Shown piece after piece: positions 9,673 through 19,869 of a DNA stretch of 45,489 nt. A model generated the notes under the pieces. It saw only the letters and a list, made by a program, of their open reading frames with translations. It was not told where the DNA came from and searched no databases. The DNA is taken from assembly GCA_003216725.1 (NCBI GenBank), contig QCIL01000011.1, positions 1 to 45,489 on the forward strand. Direction: 5' to 3'. Source of the stretch: Prochlorococcus sp. AG-402-L18 (GTDB taxonomy: Bacteria > Cyanobacteriota > Cyanobacteriia > PCC-6307 > Cyanobiaceae). The first letter of the stretch is position 1; each line of letters opens with the position of its first letter. Both the position numbers and the translations under genes were made by a program.

Positions 9673-10510
9673 AAATTTTTGAAGGCATTGGTCCTCTTCT
9701 ATTCTTAGTAATAGATTTTTTTAAAAAATTGCATAGTTTTTTAGAAGAAAAATCTAATTCCCCCTTCATTGCAATCTCCAATGAATTTGAGATCACTTCA
9801 TCAGACCTAAATAATAAATTCCAAGTATTTTGTAGTAATTTATAATCAAAATCCTTTCTAGCCATCAACCCACTTCTTTTAATTCCCACCCTATTTAAGC
9901 CTCTCAATCTACCAGGGTGACCTTCAGCCAAGCAAAATGAAGGTACATCTCGATCTACTCTTGTCATTCCTCCTATCATTGCGAGATAACCAATATGCAC
10001 AAATTGATGGATTCCTAAACAGCCCCCAATAATTGCATAATCTTCGACTTTTACATGACCAGCAACTTGTACACCATTTGATAGAACAATTCCATCACAA
10101 AGTTCGCAATTATGTCCAATGTGTGTGTAAGCCATTAGTAAATTATTGTTTCCAATGATTGTTTTTTCTCCATTATCAGTAGCTTTGTTTATAGTTACAC
10201 ATTCCCTAAAAGTATTTTTATCTCCAATGATTACTTCTGTTAATGCACCTTTATATTTAAGATCTTGAGGCTCAAGTCCTATGAAAACGTTTGGGAAAAT
10301 TTTATTATCTTTTCCTATTGTGGTTTTCCCCTCAATAACTGAATTTGCACCTATTTGAGTACCTGATCCTATTTTTACATTTGGGCCAATAATTGCCCCA
10401 CTAGCAACAGAGACTCCATCATGTAGCTCAGCACTTGGATCAACAATTGCATTTGGATGGATTTGTACACCTTTGAAATCAGATTCTAATTTAGAATTTT
10501 TAAAATCCAT
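9665..10510 (-). CDS. lpxA: UDP-N-acetylglucosamine acyltransferase LpxA
   Basis: About 281 residues. It performs the first acylation in lipid A synthesis, adding a 3-hydroxyacyl chain from acyl carrier protein to UDP-GlcNAc. The left-handed beta-helix repeats are obvious (IHPNAIVDPSAEL, IGPNVKIGSGTQIGANSVIEG), with the catalytic-histidine region AYTHIGHNCELCDG and a helical C-terminal end. I take ATG at 10510 (MDFKNSKLESD); an upstream in-frame TTG at 10522 would overlap fabZ. It lies in the run bamA-lpxC-fabZ-lpxA-lpxB. Confidence 0.95.
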   Translation of the reverse strand: MDFKNSKLESDFKGVQIHPNAIVDPSAELHDGVSVASGAIIGPNVKIGSGTQIGANSVIEGKTTIGKDNKIFPNVFIGLEPQDLKYKGALTEVIIGDKNTFRECVTINKATDNGEKTIIGNNNLLMAYTHIGHNCELCDGIVLSNGVQVAGHVKVEDYAIIGGCLGIHQFVHIGYLAMIGGMTRVDRDVPSFCLAEGHPGRLRGLNRVGIKRSGLMARKDFDYKLLQNTWNLLFRSDEVISNSLEIAMKGELDFSSKKLCNFLKKSITKNRRGPMPSKIYE

Positions 10511-10514
10511 TTTA

Positions 10515-10973
10515 TTAATCAACTAAAGAAAACATCAATTCCCCTTCGCAAACCAACTCTCCTTCAACATGGACTTGACCCTTTACTTTACCAAATCTTT
10601 TTCTTTTAATACCTAATAATTCACATGTAATTACTAATTGATCCCCAGGGACAACAGGCTTTCTAAATTTAACATTATTAATACCTGCAAAAACAAAAAG
10701 ACCTTTTGGAAGATCAGGCATTTGAGTTACAATTATCCCTCCGACTTGAGCCATAGACTCCACTATTAAGACCCCAGGCATTAAAGGCCTTTCTGGAAAA
10801 TGACCCTGGAATTGAGGCTCGTTAATAGTTACATTCTTCAATGCAGTGGCCTTCTGGCCTGGCACATGCTCTATAACTTTATCAACAAGAGCAAAAGGAT
10901 ATCTATGAGGTAGAAGACCTAATATTTCCTCAGAAGATAATTGATTATTTTCATTTGATAATAGCTTTTCCAA
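10515..10973 (-). CDS. fabZ: 3-hydroxyacyl-ACP dehydratase FabZ
   Basis: 152 residues. It dehydrates 3-hydroxyacyl-ACP in fatty acid elongation and competes with LpxA for the same substrate, which fits its place beside lpxA. The hot-dog-fold motifs are [14 protein letters not shown] with the catalytic histidine nearby in [22 protein letters not shown], which also holds the catalytic glutamate. The start must be TTG at 10973: an in-frame stop lies two codons upstream and there is no earlier ATG before the conserved domain. It is 19 bases downstream of lpxC. Confidence 0.96.
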   Translation of the reverse strand: MEKLLSNENNQLSSEEILGLLPHRYPFALVDKVIEHVPGQKATALKNVTINEPQFQGHFPERPLMPGVLIVESMAQVGGIIVTQMPDLPKGLFVFAGINNVKFRKPVVPGDQLVITCELLGIKRKRFGKVKGQVHVEGELVCEGELMFSLVD

Positions 10974-10992
10974 AATTTAAAAAAAGATAAAA

Positions 10993-11829
10993 TTAATTTT
11001 TTAGTGATGAGGCCAATAGAGCATTTAAAGAATGAGATCCTTTATAGACTAGTATTTGTGCCTTAGGTAACCCTACCAAAGCCAAGTCCCCAATGAGATC
11101 TAAAATTTTATGTCTTATTGGTTCATTATTAAATCTTAATGGAGGATTAATCCATTTATCTCCATCACAAACAATTGCATTATCCAAACTACCTCCTTTG
11201 ATTAATCCTAATTCACTTAACTGTTGTAACTGATCTTTAAAACCAAATGTTCTTGCTGGAGCAATCTTTTCCACAAAACATTTTGGATTTAAATCAATTA
11301 CAAAAGTTTGATCTCCAATTGCTTTATATGAAAAACTTATAGTTGAAATAATTGTTGTTTTTTTGGATGGAGTTAAGGCTATAACGGAACCATCTTGATT
11401 AAATATCATAGATTCTTTTATTTCTCGGAAAAAGTTTTTCGGTTTAGGAACCATTTTTATACCAACCTCCTCAAATGCTCTAACCCATTGCAGTGCAGAT
11501 CCATCTAAAAGTGGTATTTCCTTCCCATCAACTTCAATATGAATATAACTCAATCCACAACCAGCTAATGATGATAATAAATGCTCAATAGTATATAAAT
11601 TTTTTTCATCTAGCTTGACTGCCGTACATAACATTGTGCTTCCTATTAAATCCTGATCTAACTTAAAAATCTTTTCTGGATTATCTGCGAAGGAAACATA
11701 ATATCCTTCTTTTTCATAAGGTGAAATTTTAACTCTTGTTTTTTCTCCACTATGAAGACCAATTCCTTCTCTAGTAATTACACCAGAAATTGTATAGCAA
11801 GAATCGTAATTAGAAGGCCAAGAAAACAC
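10993..11829 (-). CDS. lpxC: UDP-3-O-acyl-N-acetylglucosamine deacetylase LpxC
   Basis: 278 residues. This zinc enzyme carries out the committed step of lipid A synthesis. Zinc and catalytic motifs are visible: YTIEHLLSSLAGCGLSYIH, the VDGKEIPLLDGSA loop, PARTFGF, and RHKILDLIGDLALVG near the C terminus. It is slightly shorter than proteobacterial LpxC. The GTG start at 11829 abuts the bamA stop directly, implying translational coupling in the outer-membrane operon. It is followed by fabZ. Confidence 0.95.
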   Translation of the reverse strand: MFSWPSNYDSCYTISGVITREGIGLHSGEKTRVKISPYEKEGYYVSFADNPEKIFKLDQDLIGSTMLCTAVKLDEKNLYTIEHLLSSLAGCGLSYIHIEVDGKEIPLLDGSALQWVRAFEEVGIKMVPKPKNFFREIKESMIFNQDGSVIALTPSKKTTIISTISFSYKAIGDQTFVIDLNPKCFVEKIAPARTFGFKDQLQQLSELGLIKGGSLDNAIVCDGDKWINPPLRFNNEPIRHKILDLIGDLALVGLPKAQILVYKGSHSLNALLASSLKN

Positions 11830-13974
11830 TTAAAATTTCCAACCAACTCCTAATGTATATCTCCAATCATCACCAAAGTCTTTACTTGCCACATCTAACC
11901 TTAATGGTCCAATTGGTGTTTTAACCCCAACACCTCCACCAATAGAGAAACCTGATCCTTCTTTTTTTAATAATTTACCAGGTTTCCCGGAGATATAATC
12001 TTGTGATCCTAAATCACTACCTGCATCAGCAAATAGAGAACCTGATATCATTCTCCAAACAGGAAATCTATATTCTGCTGTTGCTTCAACAAAAGTTTTG
12101 CTAACGGCCAGATCACATGATCCCCATCCTCTTACAGACGATGAACCTCCCATACAAAATGCTTCATAAGGAGGTACATTACCAAAAATTGTTCCCGCTA
12201 AAAACTGAAACCCAATTGCCTGAGGGCAATCTTCATTAGCAGAGTCAGAAGACTGGCATGCTTTAGTTAGATTTATCAACTTTGTTGGAATAAAAAATGA
12301 ATAAGAGGCCCTCATCCTATTGAAATTAGGAGAATTATTACCAACTGGGAAAAATTGTTCACTACCAAAACTTAATTTATTTCCTGAAGTCGGATTTACA
12401 GAATTATTTAAATTATTCCTGGATGCACTTGCTAAAAAACTAACAAGCGTATTTTCAGCAGGGCAAGTATTATCTTCTGGAGAAAAACCTATACAAATAA
12501 TTTCATCTATATTTGCTTTTGTTGGTGTTAAATCTCCATAAGGCTTTTTATTGCCACTACTATCAATCAATCTTACTTTTTTAAAATTCATCCCTGAAGA
12601 AACTCTCCATTTGGATTTCTTAAATGGGTCTCCATCGTTAAGTGGTCTTGAAAATGAAAAGCCACCTCCAGTTTTTTCTAATACTATTGAGGAGAAAGAA
12701 TCAGTACTAACAGCAGATTTGTCGTTGACTGCGTATATTTTGCCATTATTTTCGCTTCTAAATTCTTGAGGATAATCCCTACTTAGATAAACATTTGTTC
12801 TAAATGCTGTTCTATTTTTATCTCCTTTAATCCAGGGATCTGATATTGAGAAACTAAAAGTAGTTGAATACTCCCCAAAATTAAGATTAAGATTACTCGA
12901 CCATGCTCTTCCTAATGCATTGGCTTCCTGAAGTCCAACTGATGCAAATAATCCAGAGCTATTACTAAACCCAAGGCCACCTGTTAATGAACCTGTTCTT
13001 TGTTCACTCAAATCCAAAATAATTACAACTTCCCCACTATTTGAGTTATCTGAGCCCAAAGATACCTTGACGTCATCAAACAAAGAAGTTGCGTAGAGTC
13101 TTTTTATATCTTCCTCTAATATTTTTCTGTTAAATATTGATCCTGGCTTTGTCTTCAATTCTCGTTTAATGACCCAATCTTTGGTTTTACCTTTTCTTGG
13201 CTTTCCGTCAACAAAAGGTTCTCCATCAGATCCTAAAAACCTTAATTGAATATCAGAAACAAAGCCTTCAGTAATATTTAAGCTTACAATTCCATTTTCG
13301 GTAATTCTTTCAGGCCCACTAACTCTTGCTAAAGAAAAACCCTTTTCTTCATACCAATTTTTAATTAAATCTATCCTATTTTGAAGTTCATTTAAATTTA
13401 AAGTTGTTCCATAATAATCATTAAAAATATCATCAACAAATTCTTTAGGAATAAGAATATCAATTGGATCAAGTTCGACTTTATTTAGGATTGGATTAGG
13501 AATAACATTAACAATGAGCCTTACTCCTAATGGGCCATCCTCAGAATTGATCTTAACGCCTGAGAACCATCCACTAGCATAAATTGAATTTAAATCATTC
13601 TTTAAAAGTTGATTATTGATTATACTTCCAGGCTTAATAGTCATAGAATCATATGCCGCCAATTCTAACTTTCTTCCTTCAGGATGATTTTCCCATCCTT
13701 CAATAATTATCTCAGAGATAAAAACGCTATCTTCAGAAGTCTTTTCACCATTATTTACTATCAAAAAATCATTTTTTTTACTTATTTTAAATTTTGATGC
13801 TGGATAATTTTTATTTTGATTTATATCTCGAATTTTTAACTTTTTTTCATATAGTTGAACTTCGTTATTAATAAGAAATTTAGCTGCCAATTCTGAGTTA
13901 TTTGATATTAAAATCAACGTAAAACAAGTCAAGCTTGTTAAAGCTTTATTAAATTTTAGAAATTCATTTCTCAT
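11830..13974 (-). CDS. bamA: Omp85/BamA-family outer membrane assembly protein
   Basis: 714 residues. It is expected to insert beta-barrel proteins into the outer membrane. It starts with a hydrophobic signal-like segment (TSLTCFTLILISNNSEL, residues about 13-30), then three POTRA-like repeats between about residues 80 and 330 (for example GWFSGVKINSEDGPLGVRLIV and LFDDVKVSL), then a C-terminal barrel domain ending in an aromatic residue (TLGVGWKF). The surface-antigen signature FCMGGSSSVRGWGSCDL is present. It heads lpxC-fabZ-lpxA-lpxB and follows purC. It may equally be named Omp85/Toc75-like; paralogues elsewhere cannot be excluded. Confidence 0.92.
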   Translation of the reverse strand: MRNEFLKFNKALTSLTCFTLILISNNSELAAKFLINNEVQLYEKKLKIRDINQNKNYPASKFKISKKNDFLIVNNGEKTSEDSVFISEIIIEGWENHPEGRKLELAAYDSMTIKPGSIINNQLLKNDLNSIYASGWFSGVKINSEDGPLGVRLIVNVIPNPILNKVELDPIDILIPKEFVDDIFNDYYGTTLNLNELQNRIDLIKNWYEEKGFSLARVSGPERITENGIVSLNITEGFVSDIQLRFLGSDGEPFVDGKPRKGKTKDWVIKRELKTKPGSIFNRKILEEDIKRLYATSLFDDVKVSLGSDNSNSGEVVIILDLSEQRTGSLTGGLGFSNSSGLFASVGLQEANALGRAWSSNLNLNFGEYSTTFSFSISDPWIKGDKNRTAFRTNVYLSRDYPQEFRSENNGKIYAVNDKSAVSTDSFSSIVLEKTGGGFSFSRPLNDGDPFKKSKWRVSSGMNFKKVRLIDSSGNKKPYGDLTPTKANIDEIICIGFSPEDNTCPAENTLVSFLASASRNNLNNSVNPTSGNKLSFGSEQFFPVGNNSPNFNRMRASYSFFIPTKLINLTKACQSSDSANEDCPQAIGFQFLAGTIFGNVPPYEAFCMGGSSSVRGWGSCDLAVSKTFVEATAEYRFPVWRMISGSLFADAGSDLGSQDYISGKPGKLLKKEGSGFSIGGGVGVKTPIGPLRLDVASKDFGDDWRYTLGVGWKF

Positions 13975-14007
13975 AGTATTTGAAACAAGATAAACAAAAT
14001 TTATTTT

Positions 14008-14745
14008 TTAATTGCACTTAATGAAATTATCTATTCTTTTATTAATTTCACTGTAAGCATCAATTAAACCTCCTAAATCATTTCTAAATCTATCTTTATC
14101 TAGACTTACTATTGTATCATTTTTCAGATTAAGATCCCATAATCTGCAATTATCTGGACTTATTTCATCTCCTAATACAATTTCCCCTTTTGAATTATAT
14201 CCATATTCCAACTTGAAATCTACAAGATTTAAGTTAATACTTTTGAAAAAAGCTTTTAGCAGATTATTAATCTTTAGGGTGAGATTGTATATAAATTCAA
14301 AATCATCATCATCAATAATTTTCAGTAAATTGATTCTATCTCTGGTAAGAAGAGGATCATTTAAAGAATCATTTTTAAGATAAAAATCAATTAATGGTTT
14401 CTCCAAAATTTTGCCTGGTTTGAAAGTTGTCTCTTTGCATAGAGAACCATAAGCTGTATTTCTAAGAACAACTTCAAGAGGAATAATTCTAATTTTTTGA
14501 GCAATCATTGTATTATCATTTTTAAGCCCAAGATAATGATTCGGAATATTATTTTTGATCAGGTACTCGAAAATTTTTGAACTTATAAGACAATTCAACT
14601 CTCCTTTCCCTTCAAATTTAGCTTTCTTGAGCGCATTAAAAGCCGTTGCTTCATCCTTAAACTCAATAAAAACTTTATCAGGATCTTGATGAGCAAATAT
14701 TTTTTTTGCTTTTCCTTCGTAAATTAATTCATATTGACTGTTCAT
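14008..14745 (-). CDS. purC: SAICAR synthetase PurC
   Basis: 245 residues. This is phosphoribosylaminoimidazole-succinocarboxamide synthase of purine synthesis, which ligates aspartate to CAIR using ATP. The motifs ELIYEGKAKKIF at the N terminus, VVLRNTAYGSLCKE in the middle, and KLEYGYNSKGEIVLGDEISPDNCRLWD near the C terminus are intact. ATG start at 14745. It is divergent from purD across a 127-base AT-rich gap that must hold promoters for both, pairing two steps of the same pathway. Confidence 0.96.
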   Translation of the reverse strand: MNSQYELIYEGKAKKIFAHQDPDKVFIEFKDEATAFNALKKAKFEGKGELNCLISSKIFEYLIKNNIPNHYLGLKNDNTMIAQKIRIIPLEVVLRNTAYGSLCKETTFKPGKILEKPLIDFYLKNDSLNDPLLTRDRINLLKIIDDDDFEFIYNLTLKINNLLKAFFKSINLNLVDFKLEYGYNSKGEIVLGDEISPDNCRLWDLNLKNDTIVSLDKDRFRNDLGGLIDAYSEINKRIDNFIKCN

Positions 14746-14872
14746 CTAAAACACCCTATTTATTTAAAGATATAGTAAGAATATTTACCAAAAATGGAAT
14801 TAGTTTATTAAGTAGATTTGTCTATATTAGCTAATTGTTGATCAAAAGTTTAAAATTTTAATAAACGAATTC

Positions 14873-16204
14873 ATGAGTATTAATTCAACAAACTCAACAA
14901 GTTCTAATAAACTAGAAAATATTTTAATCATTGGTAATGGAGGTAGAGAAAATGCCTTGGCATGGGCTATTCAAAAAAATGATTTAATCAAAAAAATTTA
15001 TATCCTTCCTGGAAACGCTGGTTCAAATAAAATCAACAAATCTGAGCAAATCAGTTTTGATTTAAATAATATAAATGCATTAATAAAGAACTTAAAAGAT
15101 TTAAGTATAGACTTAATTGTGATAGGACCAGAAACACCTCTAGCAAATGGTTTAGGAGATATCCTCCGTAAAAACAACTTCAACGTGTTTGGTCCAGGCG
15201 AGGATGGGGCAAAATTAGAATCAAGCAAGTCATGGGCTAAAGATTTTATGATAGGTGCTAATATTCCCACAGCTAAATTTTGGAAATTAAATACGTTAGA
15301 AGAAGCTAAAGAAATCCTTTTAACCTCAGAGAAACCTTTGGTAGTTAAAGCTGATGGATTAGCTTCTGGTAAGGGAGTTTTTATCCCTGATACAAAAGAG
15401 GAAACTTTAGATGCAACAAAACAAATACTAAACGGAAAGTTTGGGAAAGCTGGTCAAACAGTATTATTAGAGGAAAAAATAGAAGGCCCAGAAGTTTCAG
15501 TTTTTGCTCTTTGTGATGGTAAAAAATATGTTTTACTCCCAATAGCACAGGATCATAAACGTATTTTTGATGGTGACAAAGGTCCAAATACAGGGGGTAT
15601 GGGTGCTTATGCTCCCACTCCACTTGTGACAGAAAATTTTCTTAGCAAAATTACTAAAGAAATAGTTGAACCTACAATTAATGAATTGCAAACAAGAAAC
15701 ATTGAATATAAAGGAGTTCTATACTTTGGACTAATGATCACTAAATCTGGTCCCAAGGTTATAGAATATAATTGTCGATTTGGGGATCCAGAGTGTCAAA
15801 CCATAATGCCCTTAATGGACAAAAATTTTGTAATACTTTTACAAAAATGTGCTATGGGAAATTTAATTGGCAATGAAGTTATCGAAGAAACCAATATGGT
15901 TAGCGGCTGTGTTATTGCAACTTCAGAAGGTTATCCTAATGAATATGAGAAAGGTTTCCTTATAAAAATAACAGATGTTGATATTGAAAATTTTCAAATT
16001 TTTGATTCAGGAACTGCTTTTAATAAAGAAGGTAATTTAATAACAAGTGGAGGAAGGGTTCTTAGCATAGTTTGTCAAGAACAAAACTTTGATAAGGTTT
16101 TTGGGAAAGCTTATCGAAATTTAAATAAAATAAGTTTCAAAGGAATGTTTTACAGAAAAGATATAGGTCATCAAGTAAGAACAAAAATGAATTCGGAGAA
16201 ATAA
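14873..16204 (+). CDS. purD: Phosphoribosylamine-glycine ligase PurD
   Basis: 443 residues. An ATP-grasp enzyme making glycinamide ribonucleotide, the second step of purine synthesis. Seen are the N-terminal GNGGRENALAWAI nucleotide-binding loop, the ATP-grasp core KPLVVKADGLASGKGV, the GPNTGGMGAYAPTP block and YNCRFGDPECQ with metal-binding residues. ATG start at 14873 with a short serine/asparagine-rich leader. nblS begins 4 bases after its stop, so the two are probably co-transcribed. Confidence 0.96.
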   Translation: MSINSTNSTSSNKLENILIIGNGGRENALAWAIQKNDLIKKIYILPGNAGSNKINKSEQISFDLNNINALIKNLKDLSIDLIVIGPETPLANGLGDILRKNNFNVFGPGEDGAKLESSKSWAKDFMIGANIPTAKFWKLNTLEEAKEILLTSEKPLVVKADGLASGKGVFIPDTKEETLDATKQILNGKFGKAGQTVLLEEKIEGPEVSVFALCDGKKYVLLPIAQDHKRIFDGDKGPNTGGMGAYAPTPLVTENFLSKITKEIVEPTINELQTRNIEYKGVLYFGLMITKSGPKVIEYNCRFGDPECQTIMPLMDKNFVILLQKCAMGNLIGNEVIEETNMVSGCVIATSEGYPNEYEKGFLIKITDVDIENFQIFDSGTAFNKEGNLITSGGRVLSIVCQEQNFDKVFGKAYRNLNKISFKGMFYRKDIGHQVRTKMNSEK

Positions 16205-16208
16205 CTTT

Positions 16209-18263
16209 ATGACAAATGGTAATCAAAAAAATAATTTAAAAATTCCTTCCCATGATCAAAATGATGATTATTTTTTGGACAGAATAATTACTTGGTGGAG
16301 CCGATTTAGCTTAAGAACAAAACTATTAGCAATTGCGACATTAGTAGTAAGTCTTTTAATGACAGGAATAACTTTTTTTGCTCTCAATAGTATTCAACGA
16401 GATGCAGGAATGAATGATACGAGATATGCCAGGGATTTAGGCTTACTACTTTCTGGGAACGTCACTGAGTTAGTTGCAAATAACCAAAAAAAAGAGATCT
16501 CAAACGTTGCAGAAAAATTTTGGAGATCAAGTAGAAATTTGCGTTATATATTTTTTACTGATGCGGAAGATATTGTGCAACTTGGTATTCCAATTAGCGC
16601 TACACCCAAAAGCTCAGATAGTCAGTTTCAATTAACTAGAAAGCTTAAATTACCAGCCGAATTAAAGAAAAGGCCTCAATTCCCTCTAGTCAGACAGCAT
16701 GCGACCCCTCAAGGACAAGTAACAGATGTGTTTGTTCCAATGTTGTGGAAAGGTAAATATCTTGGAACATTAGCTTTAGGAGTTACTCCCAATAAGAAAG
16801 CCCTAGCCAGTGCAGCTTTAACTAGAGAAGTTACAATAGCGGTATTTATTTCAATATGGGTTTTAGTTATCCTCGGAGCAGTATTTAATGCTCTCACGAT
16901 AACTAGACCTGTTAGAGAATTAGTAAGAGGAGTTCGAGAAATCTCAAAAGGTAATTTTAAATCAAGAATATCCTTACCAATGAATGGAGATCTTGGAGAA
17001 TTACTAACAGGTTTCAATAGAATGGCATCTCAACTAGAAAATTATGATGAGGCAAATATCGAAGAACTCAAAGCAGCCCAGATAAAACAACAATCTTTGA
17101 TAGCAACAATGGCTGATGGGGCAATCCTATTAGATTCTAAAGGAAGAATTGTTCTAACTAATCCCACAGCAAAAAGACTATTCCGTTGGGAAGGTAGATT
17201 TTTAGAAGGTAAATACCTTTTAAACGAAATTCCTGAAATTTTATCTAATGACTTACATACAAATATTGAATCAATATTAAATAGAGAGAAGGAAAATGAT
17301 GATTTAAGATTTAGCCTTGGAGAACCAACAAGAACTTTAAGAATTGTTTTACAATCTGTTTTAGATACAAATAAAATCGAACTTAAAGGAATAGCAGTTA
17401 CAATACAAGATTTGACAAGAGAAGTTGAATTAAATGCAGCACAAAATAGATTTATAAGTAATGTATCGCATGAATTAAGAACTCCACTTTTCAATATTAA
17501 AAGTTATGTTGAAACTTTATATGACTTAAAAGATCAACTTTCTAATGAAGAGCAACTTGAATTTTTAGGAATAGCTAATTCAGAGACAGATAGACTAACA
17601 AGATTAGTAAATGATGTTCTTGATTTGTCCAGGTTGGAATCAGGCAAAATAATTCAATTAGAGCCTATGGATGTTAAACCAGCGATAGAACAAACACTTA
17701 GAAACTACAGACTTAATGCAACCGAAAAAAATGTCTCATTAGCTCACGACGTTGAAGAAAATATCCCATCAATTCTTGGAAACTTTGACTTAATTCTACA
17801 AGTTTTTGATAATTTACTGGGTAATGGTTTGAAATTTAGTCCAAAAAACAGCACTCTGAAAATTAGAGCATATACTTGGCCTGACACTTGTCCTGCATAT
17901 CCTCCTAATACTAATAAAGAGGTTCCACAATGTGAATTAGTCTCACCATTACCCAAAGTAAGGATTGAAATCGCTGACACTGGTTCTGGAATATCGCAAT
18001 CCGATCAAGAAAAAATATTTGATCGTTTTTATAGAGTTGAAAATGCCGTGCATACTGAACAAGGTACTGGATTAGGTTTATCAATAGTGAGGGGGATAAT
18101 TGAAAAGCATGGAGGTGAAATTAGAATGGCAAGCGAGTTAGGCGTAGGCACAACTTTCTGGTTTGATTTACCTCTTGAACAATCTGATAAAGACGAACTA
18201 GTTGCTCAAACTATAAACAATGAAAAAAAATTCTCTGAATTTCAGGTAGGTGAAGTTAACTAA
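16209..18263 (+). CDS. nblS: Sensor histidine kinase NblS (Hik33/DspA family)
   Basis: 684 residues. NblS is the conserved cyanobacterial/plastid membrane kinase that responds to high light and other stresses. The order is a transmembrane segment near residues 38-60, a periplasmic sensor region, a second transmembrane segment near 205-232, HAMP (TITRPVRELVRGVREISKGNF), a PAS domain (about 295-405), HisKA with the phospho-accepting histidine at about residue 421 (SNVSHELRTPLFNIKSY), then HATPase_c with DNLLGNGLKFSP, DTGSGIS and GTGLGLSIVRGIIEKHGG. ATG start. It converges with kaiC; the stop codons overlap by 4 bases. Confidence 0.94.
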   Translation: MTNGNQKNNLKIPSHDQNDDYFLDRIITWWSRFSLRTKLLAIATLVVSLLMTGITFFALNSIQRDAGMNDTRYARDLGLLLSGNVTELVANNQKKEISNVAEKFWRSSRNLRYIFFTDAEDIVQLGIPISATPKSSDSQFQLTRKLKLPAELKKRPQFPLVRQHATPQGQVTDVFVPMLWKGKYLGTLALGVTPNKKALASAALTREVTIAVFISIWVLVILGAVFNALTITRPVRELVRGVREISKGNFKSRISLPMNGDLGELLTGFNRMASQLENYDEANIEELKAAQIKQQSLIATMADGAILLDSKGRIVLTNPTAKRLFRWEGRFLEGKYLLNEIPEILSNDLHTNIESILNREKENDDLRFSLGEPTRTLRIVLQSVLDTNKIELKGIAVTIQDLTREVELNAAQNRFISNVSHELRTPLFNIKSYVETLYDLKDQLSNEEQLEFLGIANSETDRLTRLVNDVLDLSRLESGKIIQLEPMDVKPAIEQTLRNYRLNATEKNVSLAHDVEENIPSILGNFDLILQVFDNLLGNGLKFSPKNSTLKIRAYTWPDTCPAYPPNTNKEVPQCELVSPLPKVRIEIADTGSGISQSDQEKIFDRFYRVENAVHTEQGTGLGLSIVRGIIEKHGGEIRMASELGVGTTFWFDLPLEQSDKDELVAQTINNEKKFSEFQVGEVN

Positions 18264-19789
18264 TTTTTTTCTATTCCTTTAAAAATATTTTGAACATTTT
18301 GATCAGGAATAATTCTGTGTGGTGCGCCACTAAATATCTGTTCAAAATTAGAAAATGAATCTTTTATTTCAGGTCCTTTACTCGTAATAATGAATTCTCT
18401 TATTCTTTTATCATGCCATGATCCTCTCATTTTAAAAACATTTAATGCTCTAGCCATCTCCCCTTTAATCTCAACATATTGTAGCAAGAGAATGGTATCG
18501 GTAATAGTTGAAATATGCGAATCAGTAATAGAATGGCTTCCCATAAATTCTTCAGCAGTATTTGTAAAAAACCCTGCTATCTCTTCTTGTTTTGAATAGC
18601 CAGTTACACCAATAACAAATTGCCTAAATGCGTTTAAACTTACACCCCTTGCAAGTGCTGAAAGGGAATCAATTGCCATTCTCTTGGGTTTAAATTGATT
18701 AATTTGCGTTTTTATTATTTGCAAGTGATCCTCTAAGCCAGTTGATTCAGGATATGCACAAATAATTTTTAGTAATCCATCACTTTCCATTTTTTCAAAA
18801 TCTATTCCCCAACTAGTTGCATTTCTTAAAAGTTGAGCTCTGGATTCTTCATATGCGAAAAGTATCGCCCTCTCATTATTATTGTATGCATCTTCGACGA
18901 ATTTCGATACAAGCATTGTTTTACCGGTACCTGTAGCACCTGTTGCCAAAATTATTGAATCTTGAAAATATCCTCCACCACACATATCATCAAGATCTTG
19001 AACACCAGAACTAATTCTAATATTTGAGGATCTTTGCGTTAATCTCATCGCTCCAAGAGCAAACACACTTATTCCATCATTACCCATTGTGAATGGGAAT
19101 TCCCCCTTCATATGAACAGTTCCTCTCAACTTTAAAACTTCAAGGGTTCTTCTCCTCTTCTCGGATTCAAGAACATTTCTCAGTAATACAACATTGTCTG
19201 ATACGAATTCTTCAACACCATATCTAGCAATTGGCCCATAATCGTCCACTCTTTCTGTAGTCATAATGGTTGTAACTCCTATCTCTTTTAACCTAGCTAT
19301 AAGCCTAAAAATTTCTCTTCTTACAACATAAATTGCGTCATACTGCTGAAAAACAGCCGTAATTGAATCAATTGCCACTCTTTTAGCTTTATATTTTCTT
19401 ATCGCATAACTTATTCTCTCTATTAATCCTGATAAATCGAAGTTGCCTGCTACATCTTGACCATCAGGATCAGGTGAAGCATCTAAAATAAAAAGTTTAT
19501 TTTGATCAACTAATTTTTGTAAGTCCCAGCCAAAACTAGCAGCATTTCTAATTATATCTAAAGGTGATTCTTCAAAAGTAATAAAAATACCTGGTTCATC
19601 AAAATTACAAATTCCATGATGTAAATATTGAAGAGAGAAAACAGTTTTACCAGTTCCAGATGTTCCACTTACAAGTGTACTTCTAGCTGCAGGTAAACCT
19701 CCCCTACAAACATCATCAAAACCTTCTATACCAGTAGGTAATTTCTGGACTTGCATTTTATTTGACTTGCTAGAGTTTTTATCTTTCAT
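18260..19789 (-). CDS. kaiC: Circadian clock protein KaiC
   Basis: 509 residues. A double RecA-like ATPase that autophosphorylates and times the daily cycle. CI has Walker A GTSGTGKT (42-49) and catalytic glutamates E73-E74; CII has GATGTGKT (284-291) and E314-E315. The serine-threonine phosphosite pair is kept at S427-T428 (DSHISTITD). The C-terminal A-loop region (KGPEIKDSFSNFEQIFSGAP) is present although its partner KaiA is not encoded nearby. ATG start; kaiB lies 80 bases upstream on the same strand. In Prochlorococcus this pair is known to behave as an hourglass-type timer. Confidence 0.97.
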   Translation of the reverse strand: MKDKNSSKSNKMQVQKLPTGIEGFDDVCRGGLPAARSTLVSGTSGTGKTVFSLQYLHHGICNFDEPGIFITFEESPLDIIRNAASFGWDLQKLVDQNKLFILDASPDPDGQDVAGNFDLSGLIERISYAIRKYKAKRVAIDSITAVFQQYDAIYVVRREIFRLIARLKEIGVTTIMTTERVDDYGPIARYGVEEFVSDNVVLLRNVLESEKRRRTLEVLKLRGTVHMKGEFPFTMGNDGISVFALGAMRLTQRSSNIRISSGVQDLDDMCGGGYFQDSIILATGATGTGKTMLVSKFVEDAYNNNERAILFAYEESRAQLLRNATSWGIDFEKMESDGLLKIICAYPESTGLEDHLQIIKTQINQFKPKRMAIDSLSALARGVSLNAFRQFVIGVTGYSKQEEIAGFFTNTAEEFMGSHSITDSHISTITDTILLLQYVEIKGEMARALNVFKMRGSWHDKRIREFIITSKGPEIKDSFSNFEQIFSGAPHRIIPDQNVQNIFKGIEKN

Positions 19790-19869
19790 TGATTTTTATC
19801 CAGAAAAATTATTAAATTTAATTATTTGTGTTATTTAACTACATACGTTATATTTTACAACAAAAGTGT

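Noticed and set aside
14746..14872. Named promoters for divergent purC and purD
   Set aside because: Several TATAAT-like hexamers occur by chance in such AT-rich DNA and none has a convincing -35 partner at normal spacing.
16709..17494. ORFs of 102 and 150 residues opposite nblS
   Set aside because: Antisense shadows of a well-conserved kinase gene with no recognisable content of their own.
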